Notes: a model not told the origin generated them from the letters alone. Shown: positions 1 through 8,700, counted from the first letter of the stretch. The stretch is 64,000 bases of DNA from Lachnospira pectinoschiza (GCF_900103815.1 NZ_FNHZ01000004.1:1-64000); one strand, 5' to 3'. Numbers and translations: made by a program.

Positions 1-163
<163 letters not shown>

Positions 164-284
164 AAGTTTTACCTTAGCTTAGTTCTGAACGAACTAGCTT
201 AATAGTTTCGTTTCCGTTTAACATTACTGTTATTAAGGATAATCATTTCAAAACAAAATTTGTTTTACGATTGATTACTCGCTT

Positions 285-303
285 GAATATTTCAAAGAAT
301 TTT
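285..303 (-). promoter_or_regulatory. boxA-like rRNA antitermination element
   Basis: On the minus strand the 16S leader contains ATTCTTTGAAATATTC, close to the boxA consensus found before Gram-positive rRNA genes, where NusB/S10 load an antitermination complex. A second related motif, CCTTGACAACTGAACA, lies just upstream (about 321-336). Identification rests on motif similarity and position only. Confidence 0.5.
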
Positions 304-338
304 CAAGGTTGTCATTCTGTTCAGTTGTCAAGGTTCAA

Positions 339-391
339 ATCAAATCCTTTGGATTTGATAGGCAAATTTAAAATCTGTGATTTTAAATTTG
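339..391 (-). other. Two stem-loops between tRNA-Ser and the 16S leader
   Basis: Positions 363-391 form a perfect 13-bp stem with a 3-nt loop, starting 2 nt after the tRNA 3' end. Positions 339-359 form a second stem of 9 bp with a 3-nt loop. Neither is followed by a U tract in the transcribed direction, so they look like processing or spacer structures that separate tRNA from pre-16S rather than terminators. Function is inferred. Confidence 0.6.
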
Positions 392-393
392 AG

Positions 394-479
394 CGGAGAG
401 GATGGGATTCGAACCCATGCGCCCGTGAAGACAAACGGTTTTCAAGACCGCCCCGTTATGACCACTTCGGTACCTCTCC
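394..479 (-). tRNA. tRNA-Ser (anticodon UGA)
   Basis: The reverse strand folds as a class II tRNA. The 7-bp acceptor stem is GGAGAGG/CCTCTCC, the anticodon loop is CTTGAAA (anticodon TGA, reads UCA), there is a long variable arm, and the T-loop is GGGTTCGAATCCC. CCA is not encoded. It lies about 230 nt upstream of 16S on the same strand and downstream of the only strong promoter seen, so it is probably the first gene of the rRNA transcript. Confidence 0.97.
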
Positions 480-537
480 AGAACATTTCTTAATGTTTTT
501 TGTTTTGTTGTCGTTGCTGTATCGCAGCGACTTGATA

Positions 538-566
538 ATATTAACATTCATAACATTTTTTGTCAA
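538..566 (-). promoter_or_regulatory. Strong sigma-A promoter for tRNA-Ser and the rRNA operon
   Basis: On the minus strand TTGACA (561-566) and TAATAT (538-543) are separated by exactly 17 bp, a near-perfect housekeeping promoter. It points at tRNA-Ser and 16S. No other comparably good promoter was seen between tRNA-Ser and 16S. Confidence 0.8.
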
Positions 567-1073
567 CACATTTTTCGAGTTTTTTTTAGATTTTTTGCGA
601 TAATTTCTATACTTTACAAATCCTTTTGACAGTCTATTTATCAGTAATTTTGACATCAAATTATAAGAAAATAAGGCGAAAACGTCGCAAAGCTAGATAA
701 ACACTAGCTTGGTTAGCATTTTCATAATAAAAGTGAGCTTAGGCTAGTGTTATTGTTGCTTAATTTTTGCTGCTTTTAAAAGAGATTTGGAGGATTAAAA
801 AAAATTTGGGATTCTCTTTGATTTTAGGGCTTTTTGTGGTGTTTTCTTTTGTTTTTTCTTAATTTAAATTTGAAATTTAATTGCTTTTTGTGGGTTAAAT
901 AGACTACTAGAAATATAAAAAGCAGCTATGTGTATGCTAAATAAAAAGATTCGAATTGCAGATGACTATCAATATACATACAAAGGGTAGATATTTGATA
1001 CGCATTTAGGATCATTAAATTAGCAAGTAGTATAGCTGCCTTGATTATTATATGAATGTTGTCTTTCTATATA

Positions 1074-1228
1074 AGTACATTTTCATGATATGGGTGTATC
1101 TCATATATATGTAATATTCACGTTATGGGTGTATCTCATATATATGTAATATTCATGATATGGGTGTATCTCATATATATGTAATATTCACGTTTTGGGT
1201 GTATCTCATATATAGATACATTTTCATA
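1074..1228. repeat. 35-bp tandem repeat array in a gene-free region
   Basis: The unit beginning TGGGTGTATCTCATATA recurs at 1091, 1126, 1161 and 1196, an exact 35-bp period with few mismatches. The array is bounded on both sides by ACATTTTCAT (about 1077 and 1221). The rest of the 567-1229 gap holds no convincing gene. At 690-760 there is a loose inverted pair, AACACTAGC and GCTAGTGTT. There are no unique spacers, so this is not CRISPR. Function unknown. Confidence 0.85.
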
Positions 1229-1229
1229 A

Positions 1230-1919
1230 TTATAAGATTGAAGCAAAGAGGGGTGCAAGGATAACCGTGAGGATTCCTGCGACGGCGAGGGAGAGACTAC
1301 TGATGGCGCCTTCTACTTCTCCGAGCTCCATTGCTTTTGATGTACCCATGGCGTGGCTTGAGGTGCCGATGGCGACGCCTTTTGCGATTGGGTGGTGGAT
1401 TTTAAAGAGTTTGCATATGAGTTCTGCAAACATATTGCCAAAGATGCCAGTTACGATGATTGCAACGATGGTGATGGTGATGACGCCGCCCATCTCTTCC
1501 GAAACGCCGATACCGATTGCTGTTGTAATGGATTTTGGTAATAGGGTTACGTATGTTTCGTGGTTTAGCTTAAAGATTGTTGTGCAGGCTAGAACGCAGA
1601 GCATGCTAGTTATGGTGCCTGATAGGATGCCTGCCATGATGGCAAGACCGTTCTTTTTTAAGCTGTCCATTTGCTCATACATTGGAACTGCAAGGCAAAC
1701 TGTAGCTGGTGTTAACAAATAGGATATAAAATCTGCTCCTTCTGAATAGCTTTGATAGTCGATTCCTGTAAAGGCAAGGAAGATGATTATTAGAGCTATG
1801 GAGATAAGGAGTGGATTGAATATGGCTATTTTAAGCTTCTTCTTTATTAAAACGCCAATGGCGTATGTGATCAGGGTTATGGTTACTCCAAAGAACACTG
1901 AACTTTCTAATACTTCCAT
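1230..1919 (-). CDS. lrgB: LrgB family membrane protein
   Basis: A 229-residue, highly hydrophobic multi-pass protein. LrgB hallmarks are visible: a loop LLTPATVCLAVPMY near residue 70, the PKSITTAIGIGVSEE segment near 130, and GTSSHAMGTSKAMELGEVEGA near 185-205. LrgB works with LrgA in a holin/antiholin-like pair. In various bacteria the pair modulates murein hydrolase activity and autolysis or exports small organic acids such as pyruvate or glycolate. Its start lies 6 nt after the lrgA stop, so the two are co-transcribed. Which of the proposed roles applies cannot be read from the sequence. Confidence 0.92.
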   Translation of the reverse strand: MEVLESSVFFGVTITLITYAIGVLIKKKLKIAIFNPLLISIALIIIFLAFTGIDYQSYSEGADFISYLLTPATVCLAVPMYEQMDSLKKNGLAIMAGILSGTITSMLCVLACTTIFKLNHETYVTLLPKSITTAIGIGVSEEMGGVITITIVAIIVTGIFGNMFAELICKLFKIHHPIAKGVAIGTSSHAMGTSKAMELGEVEGAISSLSLAVAGILTVILAPLFASIL

Positions 1920-1925
1920 GATTAA

Positions 1926-2291
1926 TTAACTCTCCTGATTTAATCTTTCTTTTTTCCTAATTACTAATTGTGAGACTCTTCCTGAAACTACCATAACAAT
2001 TAGGGTTGAGCCGATAATTGTAATGGTGAGTGGGAGCCATACCCCTTTTATGAGGCCCCATTTTTCAAGTAGGCCTACGCCTGCTGGGATAAACATTAGT
2101 GGCATAACTTCTATTAAAAAGTCGGCTATGTCTTTTACGTGCTCAACTTTTATAACTTTAAACTGAAGTAAAACAAATAATATTAGCATACCATAAATGC
2201 TGCCAGGGATTGGTAGGTCAATATAGTAGTGTATTAGCTCGCCCACAAATGATATGAAAATAATAATTAGAAACTGTCTAACATATTTCAT
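1926..2291 (-). CDS. lrgA: LrgA/CidA family holin-like protein
   Basis: About 121 residues, the usual size for LrgA/CidA, with four hydrophobic segments. The family signature PGSIYGMLILFVLLQ is near residue 30. I chose the ATG at 2291 (MKYVRQF) because GAAAGG sits about 9 nt upstream. An in-frame ATG at 2312 would add seven residues and has no clear ribosome binding site. It is directly upstream of lrgB, the classical lrgAB order. A TATAAT-like -10 lies upstream, but I could not match a good -35. Confidence 0.9.
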   Translation of the reverse strand: MKYVRQFLIIIFISFVGELIHYYIDLPIPGSIYGMLILFVLLQFKVIKVEHVKDIADFLIEVMPLMFIPAGVGLLEKWGLIKGVWLPLTITIIGSTLIVMVVSGRVSQLVIRKKERLNQES

Positions 2292-2382
2292 TTTTGTTTT
2301 CCTTTCTTTCATTTTTTATAAATGTAAATGCCATAAAATTATAGTGCTTTAAATTGTTAAAAACTAGGTGAATTTTTCACAA

Positions 2383-2436
2383 AATAAAAAGGGGAATTGC
2401 CCACCTATCTTTATAAGTGAACAATTCCCTTTATTT
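2383..2436 (-). terminator. Rho-independent terminator of the 2480-3364 gene
   Basis: An AAGGGAATTG / CAATTCCCCTT stem is followed on the minus strand by TTTTTATTTT. It separates the repeat-rich membrane protein gene from lrgA. The plus-strand side is followed by TTTATTTATT, so it may also work weakly in the other direction. Confidence 0.85.
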
Positions 2437-2479
2437 ATTAGATACAATTTGTATTAAATTCTATAATTGCCTAATCAGA

Positions 2480-3364
2480 TTACTGCTGATTGTTGAAGCC
2501 GCCAAAGGACTGGTTCTGCTGATTAGGATTTGCCTGTGTAGCCTGTGGATTCTGAGGCTGAGCCTGCTGTGGCTGAGTCTGCTGTGGCTGTGCCTGATAC
2601 TGCTGCTGTGGCTGGCCGTACTGCTGCTGTGGCTGCTGGTACTGTGGCTGGCCGTACTGCTGTGGCTGGCCCTGGAACTGTCCTGGCTGACCATACTGCT
2701 GTGGCTGACCCTGGAACTGTCCTGGCTGGCCATACTGCTGTGGCTGACCCTGGAACTGTCCTGGCTGACCGTACTGTGGCTGACCCTGGAACTGTGCATT
2801 AGTTGCACCGTAACCTGGACGTCCATTAGTAAGTGCAGCAAATGGGTTTAATACTGGTCTATACTGTACTGCCTTATATACGTAAGGAATGATAACACAT
2901 TCGTTAATCCAGTATGATGCTGCTAAAATAATAGTTACAATAAGTTCTAATACAAAGCCTGCACCAAACTTGATCTGGATGATATCACCAAACCATGCCT
3001 TGTAGGCGTCAATAAGCTCTTCTGCCTGTTTAACATCGTCGTTGCTTACGATTACAGCAAGGATAAATACTACAAATGCTGCAATTGTAACGATTGTTGT
3101 TACTGCATTTAATACTGGATTTGACTTACCAAGTGCCTGAATTACAAAAAGCACAATTAATGCAATGATAACGATTAAGAATAATGTTCCAAAGAAGTTA
3201 TAATTTATAAGATTGTATGATGTCTTATAACCTTCTTCAATCCAATCCTCTAATTCATCTGCACTTAAAACTACTCTCTTAATTGGTAAGAAAGCGAAAA
3301 AAAATGCTAGGATTGCTGCGCAAAAACCTACAATATTAGTTCTTTTTAAATTAAATTGGTTCAT
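2480..3364 (-). CDS. Membrane protein with a Gln/Pro/Gly-rich repeat tail
   Basis: A 294-residue protein in two parts. Residues 1 to about 185 hold about four hydrophobic segments (near 11-30, 57-76, 85-106 and 135-155). The remainder is low complexity and is dominated by a 13-residue unit, QPGQFQGQPQQYG, present about three times almost identically, then Q/P-rich sequence. The DNA therefore carries a 39-bp tandem repeat (about 2660-2800). No charged catalytic motifs are visible in the tail. I do not recognise the family; such tails are common on membrane proteins of Firmicutes and may be flexible or interaction regions. Start supported by GGGAGGT; own terminator downstream. Confidence 0.85.
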   Translation of the reverse strand: MNQFNLKRTNIVGFCAAILAFFFAFLPIKRVVLSADELEDWIEEGYKTSYNLINYNFFGTLFLIVIIALIVLFVIQALGKSNPVLNAVTTIVTIAAFVVFILAVIVSNDDVKQAEELIDAYKAWFGDIIQIKFGAGFVLELIVTIILAASYWINECVIIPYVYKAVQYRPVLNPFAALTNGRPGYGATNAQFQGQPQYGQPGQFQGQPQQYGQPGQFQGQPQQYGQPGQFQGQPQQYGQPQYQQPQQQYGQPQQQYQAQPQQTQPQQAQPQNPQATQANPNQQNQSFGGFNNQQ

Positions 3365-3498
3365 GGGACCTCCCTCATTATTATAATTTTTTATTAGATT
3401 ATAGTATCATTGTTTTCTTTAGTCAAGCATAGTTATATTAACTCTTTAATTTAAATTACAGTTGTATAATAAATGCTTTTTAAAGCATTTAATTGACA

Positions 3499-4209
3499 TT
3501 AATCAGTCTTATTCTTTGATAAGAAGCACTCTATAATTGCTAAATCTTCTGGGGTAGTGGCTTTTATATTCTTATAGCTTGATTCTGTTAAAAATGAATC
3601 TACGCCTGCAAACTTTGATACTACCATAGCATCATCGGTTACGCCGTTAGTTTCCTGGGCTTCATACATTTTCTTATAAGCATCTATTACAAGCTTAAGA
3701 CCAAAGCTTTGCGGTGTTTGGATCTGATAGAGGCTGGCTCTATCTGGGGTCTTTATGGCAAAGCCTTCTTTGTTGGCCACTTTGATTGTGTCTTTTGCTT
3801 TTACTGCTGCAACGCTTGCCTTATATTTAAGAGCGTCGGCTACGCAGTTTTCTATTATGTCAGTTGTCACTAGTGGGCGGGCGCCATCGTGGATGAGGCA
3901 TACATTTTCATCGGAAATATCAGCATTAGGAATCATTGATAAACCGGAGAACACTGAGTCGTAGCGCTCTTGTCCTGCTTTGGCGATTCCATATACTTTG
4001 TCGAAATTATACTCTTTTATGATTCCTTTGAAGTAATTCTCGTAGTTTGGTGAGGAAACAATTATAATTCGGTCGATTAGCGGGCTTTCCTGAAATGCTT
4101 TAAGTGAGTAGTAAATCAGGGGATGTCCTAGTATTTCAAGATACTGCTTTGGGGTATTTGAACCCATTCTTTTGCCTTTTCCGCCGGATAAAAGTATGCA
4201 ATAATTCAT
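3499..4209 (-). CDS. ispD: 2-C-methyl-D-erythritol 4-phosphate cytidylyltransferase (IspD/TarI family)
   Basis: A 236-residue nucleotidyltransferase. The CTP-binding loop LLSGGKGKRMG is at residues 6-16, followed by PKQYLEILG. Further on are IHDGARPLV near 107 and the QTPQSF and TDDAMVV motifs typical of IspD. IspD activates MEP with CTP in the non-mevalonate isoprenoid pathway. The ribitol-5-phosphate cytidylyltransferase TarI shares these motifs. IspD is preferred because no teichoic-acid genes are adjacent. Ribosome binding site AGGAGC 7 nt before the ATG. It stands between unrelated genes, so it is probably monocistronic or distal in a transcript. Confidence 0.85.
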   Translation of the reverse strand: MNYCILLSGGKGKRMGSNTPKQYLEILGHPLIYYSLKAFQESPLIDRIIIVSSPNYENYFKGIIKEYNFDKVYGIAKAGQERYDSVFSGLSMIPNADISDENVCLIHDGARPLVTTDIIENCVADALKYKASVAAVKAKDTIKVANKEGFAIKTPDRASLYQIQTPQSFGLKLVIDAYKKMYEAQETNGVTDDAMVVSKFAGVDSFLTESSYKNIKATTPEDLAIIECFLSKNKTD

Positions 4210-4294
4210 AGTTTGCGCTCCTATTGTGACTAGTTTGTTATTATAGCTTATTAGTATTGTAGCTTGTATGTATTAGGGCTGCTGCCTTGTTAAG

Positions 4295-5368
4295 TTAAAT
4301 TCTTTCGCCTAGTTTTAGGTTTGGCACTGCATTTAGGTCGAGGCCATGTCTTGTGCCTTTGATGTATTCGTAATATGCTGCGGCACCTATCATTGCGGCG
4401 TTATCTGTGCAGAGTACAAGAGATGGTGAGTAAAACTCGATGCCTTCTTTTTCGCACTCTTTTCTTAGGGTTTCGTTAAGGCAAGAGTTGGCTGCAACAC
4501 CACCTGCGATGGCAAGCTTCTTTAGGCCGCTTTCCTTAGCTAGCATGATGGCTCTTGATACAAGGGCATCTACTACTGCCTTCTGGAAGGAAGCAACTAG
4601 GTCGGCTCTGTTGATTTCCTCGTGCTTCATCTCTGCCTGATTTATGTAATTTAGGACGGCTGACTTGATTCCACTAAAGGAGAAGTCGTATGGCGCATCA
4701 TCCACATGTGCTCTTGGGAATTGTACTGCGTCTGGATTGCCTTCCTTACTTAATTTATCGATCTTTGGGCCACCTGGGTAACCAAGACCTACTGCACGAG
4801 CTACCTTATCAAAGGCTTCTCCTGCGGCATCATCTCTTGTTCTACCTACAATTTCGTATTCGCCATAATCAAGAACCTTTATTAAATGTGTGTGACCGCC
4901 AGATACTACAAGACCTGCAAATGGTGGCTCAAGCTCTGGGTATTCAATAAAGTTTGCAGAGATGTGACCTTCGATGTGGTGAACACCTACTAATGGCTTT
5001 TTAAGAGCCCATGCGAGAGCCTTTGCTTCTGCCACACCTACTAGTAAGGCGCCCACAAGGCCTGGACCGTATGTTACTGCGATTGCATCTATATCATCCC
5101 AAGTCATGTTAGCGTCTGCTAAGGCTTTCTTTATTACTGGGTTAATATTTTCAATGTGCTTTCTTGAGGCAATTTCAGGAACTACTCCGCCGTATTCTGT
5201 GTGAATGGCAATCTGAGTGTTAATTACACTTGAGATTACTTCACGTCCATTTTTTACAATTGCACAAGCAGTTTCATCACAAGAACTTTCAATTGCTAGG
5301 ATTGTGATGTCCTTTTTATTCAAATTTTCTGTATCTGCTTTTATATCTTCACTTGTTAAATTACTCAT
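4295..5368 (-). CDS. tsaD: tRNA N6-adenosine threonylcarbamoyltransferase TsaD
   Basis: Catalyses transfer of threonylcarbamoyl to A37 of ANN-decoding tRNAs, in complex with TsaB and TsaE, which are encoded 2-4 kb upstream. The ASKHA-fold N-terminus ([16 protein letters not shown]), the metal-binding HIEGH motif, VSGGHTHLI and the C-terminal AGGVAANS block are all present. Length is about 357 residues, normal for TsaD. I chose the ATG at 5368 (MSNLTSED) because AGGAG sits 6 nt upstream; an in-frame ATG at 5392 would add eight residues and lacks such a site. An N-terminal leader of about 20 polar residues precedes the conserved domain. Confidence 0.95.
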   Translation of the reverse strand: MSNLTSEDIKADTENLNKKDITILAIESSCDETACAIVKNGREVISSVINTQIAIHTEYGGVVPEIASRKHIENINPVIKKALADANMTWDDIDAIAVTYGPGLVGALLVGVAEAKALAWALKKPLVGVHHIEGHISANFIEYPELEPPFAGLVVSGGHTHLIKVLDYGEYEIVGRTRDDAAGEAFDKVARAVGLGYPGGPKIDKLSKEGNPDAVQFPRAHVDDAPYDFSFSGIKSAVLNYINQAEMKHEEINRADLVASFQKAVVDALVSRAIMLAKESGLKKLAIAGGVAANSCLNETLRKECEKEGIEFYSPSLVLCTDNAAMIGAAAYYEYIKGTRHGLDLNAVPNLKLGERI

Positions 5369-5397
5369 AAATACTCCTAAAGTAAATGACATATTTT

Positions 5398-5426
5398 GGG
5401 CTTAGCCAGATTTCCTGACTAAGCCC
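5398..5426. other. Intergenic stem-loop before tsaD
   Basis: GGGCTTAG...CTAAGCCC forms an 8-bp stem with a 13-nt loop, between the end of the 5480-6058 gene and tsaD. No U tract follows on either strand, so it may be a weak terminator or an mRNA processing structure. Confidence 0.5.
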
Positions 5427-5479
5427 CAGTTATCTAAATTATTCTATTACGATTCTTGCTTATTCGCAAGTTTCTTTTT

Positions 5480-6058
5480 TTACTCTTCCTCTGTTACATC
5501 TAACTCCCAGAAGAGAATCTTCCATTGGCCAGCGTCGTTTTTGCGCATGGTGTACTTATAGTAGGAACTGCGAAGGGTTGAGCCTTCTCTAAAATAATAG
5601 AGAACATGTATTGTGGCATACTGTCTTCCTTCAAAGGTTCCATACCTAGTGCCAGAGGCGGTTTGAACGGTGTAGCCGCTTATATAAATATTGGATTCTT
5701 TAAATTGTGATATTTCCTCTTTTAGACCAGCAAGAAATTCATTATATGGATGCTTTTGGTTTAACTCATCATCAAAAAGGATTCTTGCTTGCTTTGCAAG
5801 ACCATCAATTAACTCTTCTTTAGTGTCCTTGTCATAGTAGCATTTACTAATGCGGGCATAGAGAGCTGCCACCTCTTTTGGTGACTCTGGATAGGTCTTT
5901 TCTATATCTCTATTGATTAATGCTGAGGCCTCATCGCTGGCAGCTGCCTGTTCGACTGCTTGTTGGGTTATATCTTTATTAGCTAGATAAAAATAATAAC
6001 CTACCGCAGCTATTGCTAGCACACCTATTACGATTACGGTTCTAAGGTATTTTTTCAT
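5480..6058 (-). CDS. Membrane-anchored or exported protein of unknown function
   Basis: 192 residues. A short basic start (MKKYLR) precedes one hydrophobic helix at about 7-26, without a lipobox cysteine, so it is probably an N-terminally anchored extracytoplasmic protein. The rest is a soluble mixed alpha/beta domain rich in Tyr, Lys and Glu, with a strand-rich C-terminal half (YTVQTASGTRYG...YATIHVLYYF) resembling an NTF2-like or uncharacterised Lachnospiraceae domain. I cannot assign a function. It sits between rnz and tsaD; GGGGGA 8 nt before the ATG supports the start. Confidence 0.8.
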   Translation of the reverse strand: MKKYLRTVIVIGVLAIAAVGYYFYLANKDITQQAVEQAAASDEASALINRDIEKTYPESPKEVAALYARISKCYYDKDTKEELIDGLAKQARILFDDELNQKHPYNEFLAGLKEEISQFKESNIYISGYTVQTASGTRYGTFEGRQYATIHVLYYFREGSTLRSSYYKYTMRKNDAGQWKILFWELDVTEEE

Positions 6059-6129
6059 AGTATTCGTCCCCCAACGATATACATAATTTCACGTGTTATT
6101 CTAAAAATATAATATCACAATTTTTATTA

Positions 6130-7041
6130 TTAGTCATCCTCAAAATTAAGTTCTATGCTTTGCTGATCTTTAGCTGCAATTACCTTTGGGAAAATGTGTT
6201 TAATTGAATCTACGTAGTCCCAAGGTCTTACTAAAGATGGGGAATAGTGAGTAAGCCAGAGTCTTTCTACTTTAGCTTCTTTTGCAAGCTTTGCTGCCTC
6301 TTTAAAGGTCATGTGCTTGTATTCCCTTGCTTTGTGATCTTTATCGTTCTCTCCGTACATGCCTTCGCAAATAAAGAGGTCGGAATTTTTAGCATTTTCA
6401 ACAATTGCTGGCACTGGGCGAGTATCTGTACAATAGGTTACCTTGATGCCTTTTCTACTAGCTCCCATTACCATATCGGATGTAAAGGTCTTATCGTTAA
6501 CCACTACATCTTCGCCATGCTGTAATTTATTCCAAAAATGAACTGGAATTTCTAATTCACGTGCTCTTACTGGGTCGAACTTTCCAATTCGTGGTATGCT
6601 AATTGAATAGCCATAGCAGGCTACTGTGTGATTTACCTTAAAGGCATCTATCTCATAGCCATTGATACTAAAGTGAGCAGATGGCTCTGTGATTTCGATA
6701 CATTTTATTTCAAAGGGTAATTCAGGGGCGATTACTCGAAGGGAGTTAACTACTCTTTGCAAGCCCTTTGGACCAATTATAGTTAGGGGGGCTGTTCTTT
6801 CTGAGTTACCAATGGTTAATAGTAAACCTGGCAAGCCACTTATATGATCGGCATGGAAATGTGTAAAACAAATTACATCTATAGGGTTATAGCTCCAGCC
6901 CTTTTCTTTTATTGCTATCTGTGTTCCCTCTCCACAATCTACAAGTAAACTGCTGCCGTTATATCTTAACATCATTGATGTTAACCATCTTCCCGGAAGG
7001 GGCAACATACCGCTTGTTCCTAGCAAACATACATCTAACAT
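6130..7041 (-). CDS. rnz: Ribonuclease Z
   Basis: 303 residues of the metallo-beta-lactamase fold, the normal size for short-form RNase Z. The zinc motif HFHADH is at 61-66, with LVDCGEGTQ at 33-41 just before it and a GMYGEN...HMTFKEAAKLA segment plus LTHYSPS near the C-terminus supplying further ligands. It trims the 3' trailer of tRNA precursors that lack encoded CCA, fitting the CCA-less tRNA-Ser in this window. It lies in a run of tRNA-related genes (rimI, tsaB, tsaE upstream, tsaD downstream). AAAGGT precedes the ATG. Confidence 0.95.
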   Translation of the reverse strand: MLDVCLLGTSGMLPLPGRWLTSMMLRYNGSSLLVDCGEGTQIAIKEKGWSYNPIDVICFTHFHADHISGLPGLLLTIGNSERTAPLTIIGPKGLQRVVNSLRVIAPELPFEIKCIEITEPSAHFSINGYEIDAFKVNHTVACYGYSISIPRIGKFDPVRARELEIPVHFWNKLQHGEDVVVNDKTFTSDMVMGASRKGIKVTYCTDTRPVPAIVENAKNSDLFICEGMYGENDKDHKAREYKHMTFKEAAKLAKEAKVERLWLTHYSPSLVRPWDYVDSIKHIFPKVIAAKDQQSIELNFEDD

Positions 7042-7085
7042 TTTCTTACCTTTCTATTGCAAGTTATCTTGGTTTTCATTAATTA

Positions 7086-7544
7086 TTAATTATTGTCGTT
7101 ATTTATTATCTTGGACATAATAAGAGCGTCTTCTCTTGGTTTCTCATAGAAGTTCTTGCGCTTTCCTAAGTGTTTAAAGCCTAGCTTCTCATATAGCTTT
7201 ATAGCTTTATCATTGGATTCTCTTACTTCTAGGAAAAATGCATTGATGCCTCTTTCATGTCCTTTTTCTTCTAAAATATTCATAAGCTTATAGGCTATTC
7301 CTAAACGTCTAAATCTAGAGTCTATGGCTACATTAGTTATCTCGCCTTCGTCTAGACTTTGCCATAAGCCGGCATATCCTGCAACTTCTCCGTCTTTATA
7401 AGCTACAAGATAAAGGGTGTTGTCATTGTCTATAGTATCTTTAAAAGAATCTCTTGACCAAGGTGTTGAAAAGGTTTCTTCTTCGATTCTTGAAACCTCA
7501 TCTAGGTCTTCTTCTTTTAAAATGTCTATGTCTATATTATTCAA
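7086..7544 (-). CDS. rimI: Ribosomal-protein-alanine N-acetyltransferase RimI
   Basis: GNAT-fold acetyltransferase, about 152 residues. The acetyl-CoA motif is FRRLGIAYKLMNILEE, and the C-terminal FFLEVRESNDKAIKLYEKLGF and KNFYEKP segments are typical of RimI, which acetylates the N-terminus of ribosomal protein S18. The best start is the TTG at 7544: it follows AAGGTG by 6 nt and begins just past the tsaB stop. The in-frame ATG at 7583 would overlap tsaB by 29 nt without a clear ribosome binding site. tsaE-tsaB-rimI is a standard Firmicutes operon. Confidence 0.9.
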   Translation of the reverse strand: MNNIDIDILKEEDLDEVSRIEEETFSTPWSRDSFKDTIDNDNTLYLVAYKDGEVAGYAGLWQSLDEGEITNVAIDSRFRRLGIAYKLMNILEEKGHERGINAFFLEVRESNDKAIKLYEKLGFKHLGKRKNFYEKPREDALIMSKIINNDNN

Positions 7545-7554
7545 AATTATCACC

Positions 7555-8265
7555 TTAATTATTCTTAGCTTTCTTAGCTGCAAGTTCTCTTTCTGCCTGT
7601 GATGGTCTTAAATAATCTGGCTTAACATCATCTGAGGAAACTATCTTTCCTTCTTTTGCTAAGTCAAGGGCTCTAAGGCCAAGACTTGCTGCGTCCTGAA
7701 GTCTGTCTAGAGGAGAGGCTTCGCAGTGGTTAATAGATAGATTTTCATTAAAGTAATCTCTTGCTACTTTGATACCGTCTCCTAAGAATACTACGTCATT
7801 ATAGGATTCGTTAAGTTCCTTTGTTAAGTCTTCAATTGAGATTAGGTTAGTTTCTCTAAGTTCAACTAACTTGCCTTCTTCAAATTTATAAATTGCGCTA
7901 TATACATGCTTTCTCTTAGCATCCATAATTGGCACGATTGTCTTAGTCTGACCATATAGGTTATAAGCAAGGGCCTCAAGAGTCTTCACTGGAATCATCG
8001 GCTTATCCTTAGCTAGGGCAATTCCCTTAGCTGTAGCTACACCGATTCTTAGGCCTGTAAAGGAACCTGGGCCTACAGATACTGCTATGGCATCTAAATC
8101 ATCTACGTCTGTTTCAGTCATTCTACAGATTTCATCTATCATTGGTAGGAGTGTCTGTGAATGTGTCTTCTTATGATTAATTGTGTAATTAGCTAAAACG
8201 CTGTCATCTTCTACAATAGCTACTGAGGCAGTTACTGCAGAACTTTCTATTGCTAAAATCTTCAT
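7555..8265 (-). CDS. tsaB: tRNA threonylcarbamoyladenosine biosynthesis protein TsaB
   Basis: 236 residues, ASKHA fold. The N-terminus MKILAIESSAVTASVAI and the SVGPGSFTGLRIGVATAKG block (near residue 63-81) are diagnostic. TsaB is the inactive TsaD paralogue that scaffolds the TsaD-TsaB-TsaE complex for t6A formation. It starts 2 nt after the tsaE stop, so translation is probably coupled, and rimI follows. The C-terminus is a basic Lys/Ala tail. The TsaC/Sua5 partner that makes threonylcarbamoyl-AMP is not in the window. Confidence 0.95.
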   Translation of the reverse strand: MKILAIESSAVTASVAIVEDDSVLANYTINHKKTHSQTLLPMIDEICRMTETDVDDLDAIAVSVGPGSFTGLRIGVATAKGIALAKDKPMIPVKTLEALAYNLYGQTKTIVPIMDAKRKHVYSAIYKFEEGKLVELRETNLISIEDLTKELNESYNDVVFLGDGIKVARDYFNENLSINHCEASPLDRLQDAASLGLRALDLAKEGKIVSSDDVKPDYLRPSQAERELAAKKAKNN

Positions 8266-8267
8266 TA

Positions 8268-8699
8268 CTATTCGACCTTTCCCTCAACTTCAATTAAACG
8301 GTAATCAAAGCCTTTTTCTAAATCCTTCTTTATGCTTATCTTAATAGCTTCTTCAGGGATTATCTCTTCTACTAAGCTTGCCCATTCAATTAGGCAGACA
8401 CCGTCTGAAAAGAAATATTCTTCATAGCCTATCTCGTCCATTTCATCTACGTCTGCGATTCTATAAACATCAAAATGATATAGAGGAATTCTTCCTTCAT
8501 GATATTCTTGAACTATAGTAAATGTTGGGCTGTTAATAGGTTCATCAATTCCAAGGCCTTTTGCAAAGCCTTGTGTAAAGACTGTCTTTCCTACGCCTAA
8601 GTCACCTTCTAAGCAATAGATTTCACCTGAAGCTGCCTTTTGTCCTAATTCAAAGCCAAATTCAAAGGTCTCTTTTGAATTAAATGTTTCTTTTATCAT
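8268..8699 (-). CDS. tsaE: tRNA threonylcarbamoyladenosine biosynthesis ATPase TsaE
   Basis: 143 residues, a small P-loop ATPase. Walker A is GDLGVGKT at 32-39; SPTFTIVQEY and YHFDVYR follow as expected, with IEWASLVEEIIPEEAI near the C-terminus. It powers cycling of the TsaD-TsaB complex. First of the tsaE-tsaB-rimI set, it begins 1 nt past the stop of the upstream YcxB-like gene. It has only a weak ribosome binding site, so it probably depends on translational coupling. Confidence 0.95.
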   Translation of the reverse strand: MIKETFNSKETFEFGFELGQKAASGEIYCLEGDLGVGKTVFTQGFAKGLGIDEPINSPTFTIVQEYHEGRIPLYHFDVYRIADVDEMDEIGYEEYFFSDGVCLIEWASLVEEIIPEEAIKISIKKDLEKGFDYRLIEVEGKVE

Positions 8700-8700
8700 T

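Noticed and set aside
271-603. 110-codon ORF over the 16S leader and tRNA-Ser
   Set aside because: It covers tRNA-Ser and its promoter on the opposite strand; it is a shadow frame.
1074-1228. CRISPR array
   Set aside because: The 35-bp copies are directly adjacent, without unique spacers, and no cas genes are near.
2417-2851. Leu/Trp-rich ORFs antisense to the repeat protein
   Set aside because: Artefacts of the 39-bp coding repeat read on the other strand.
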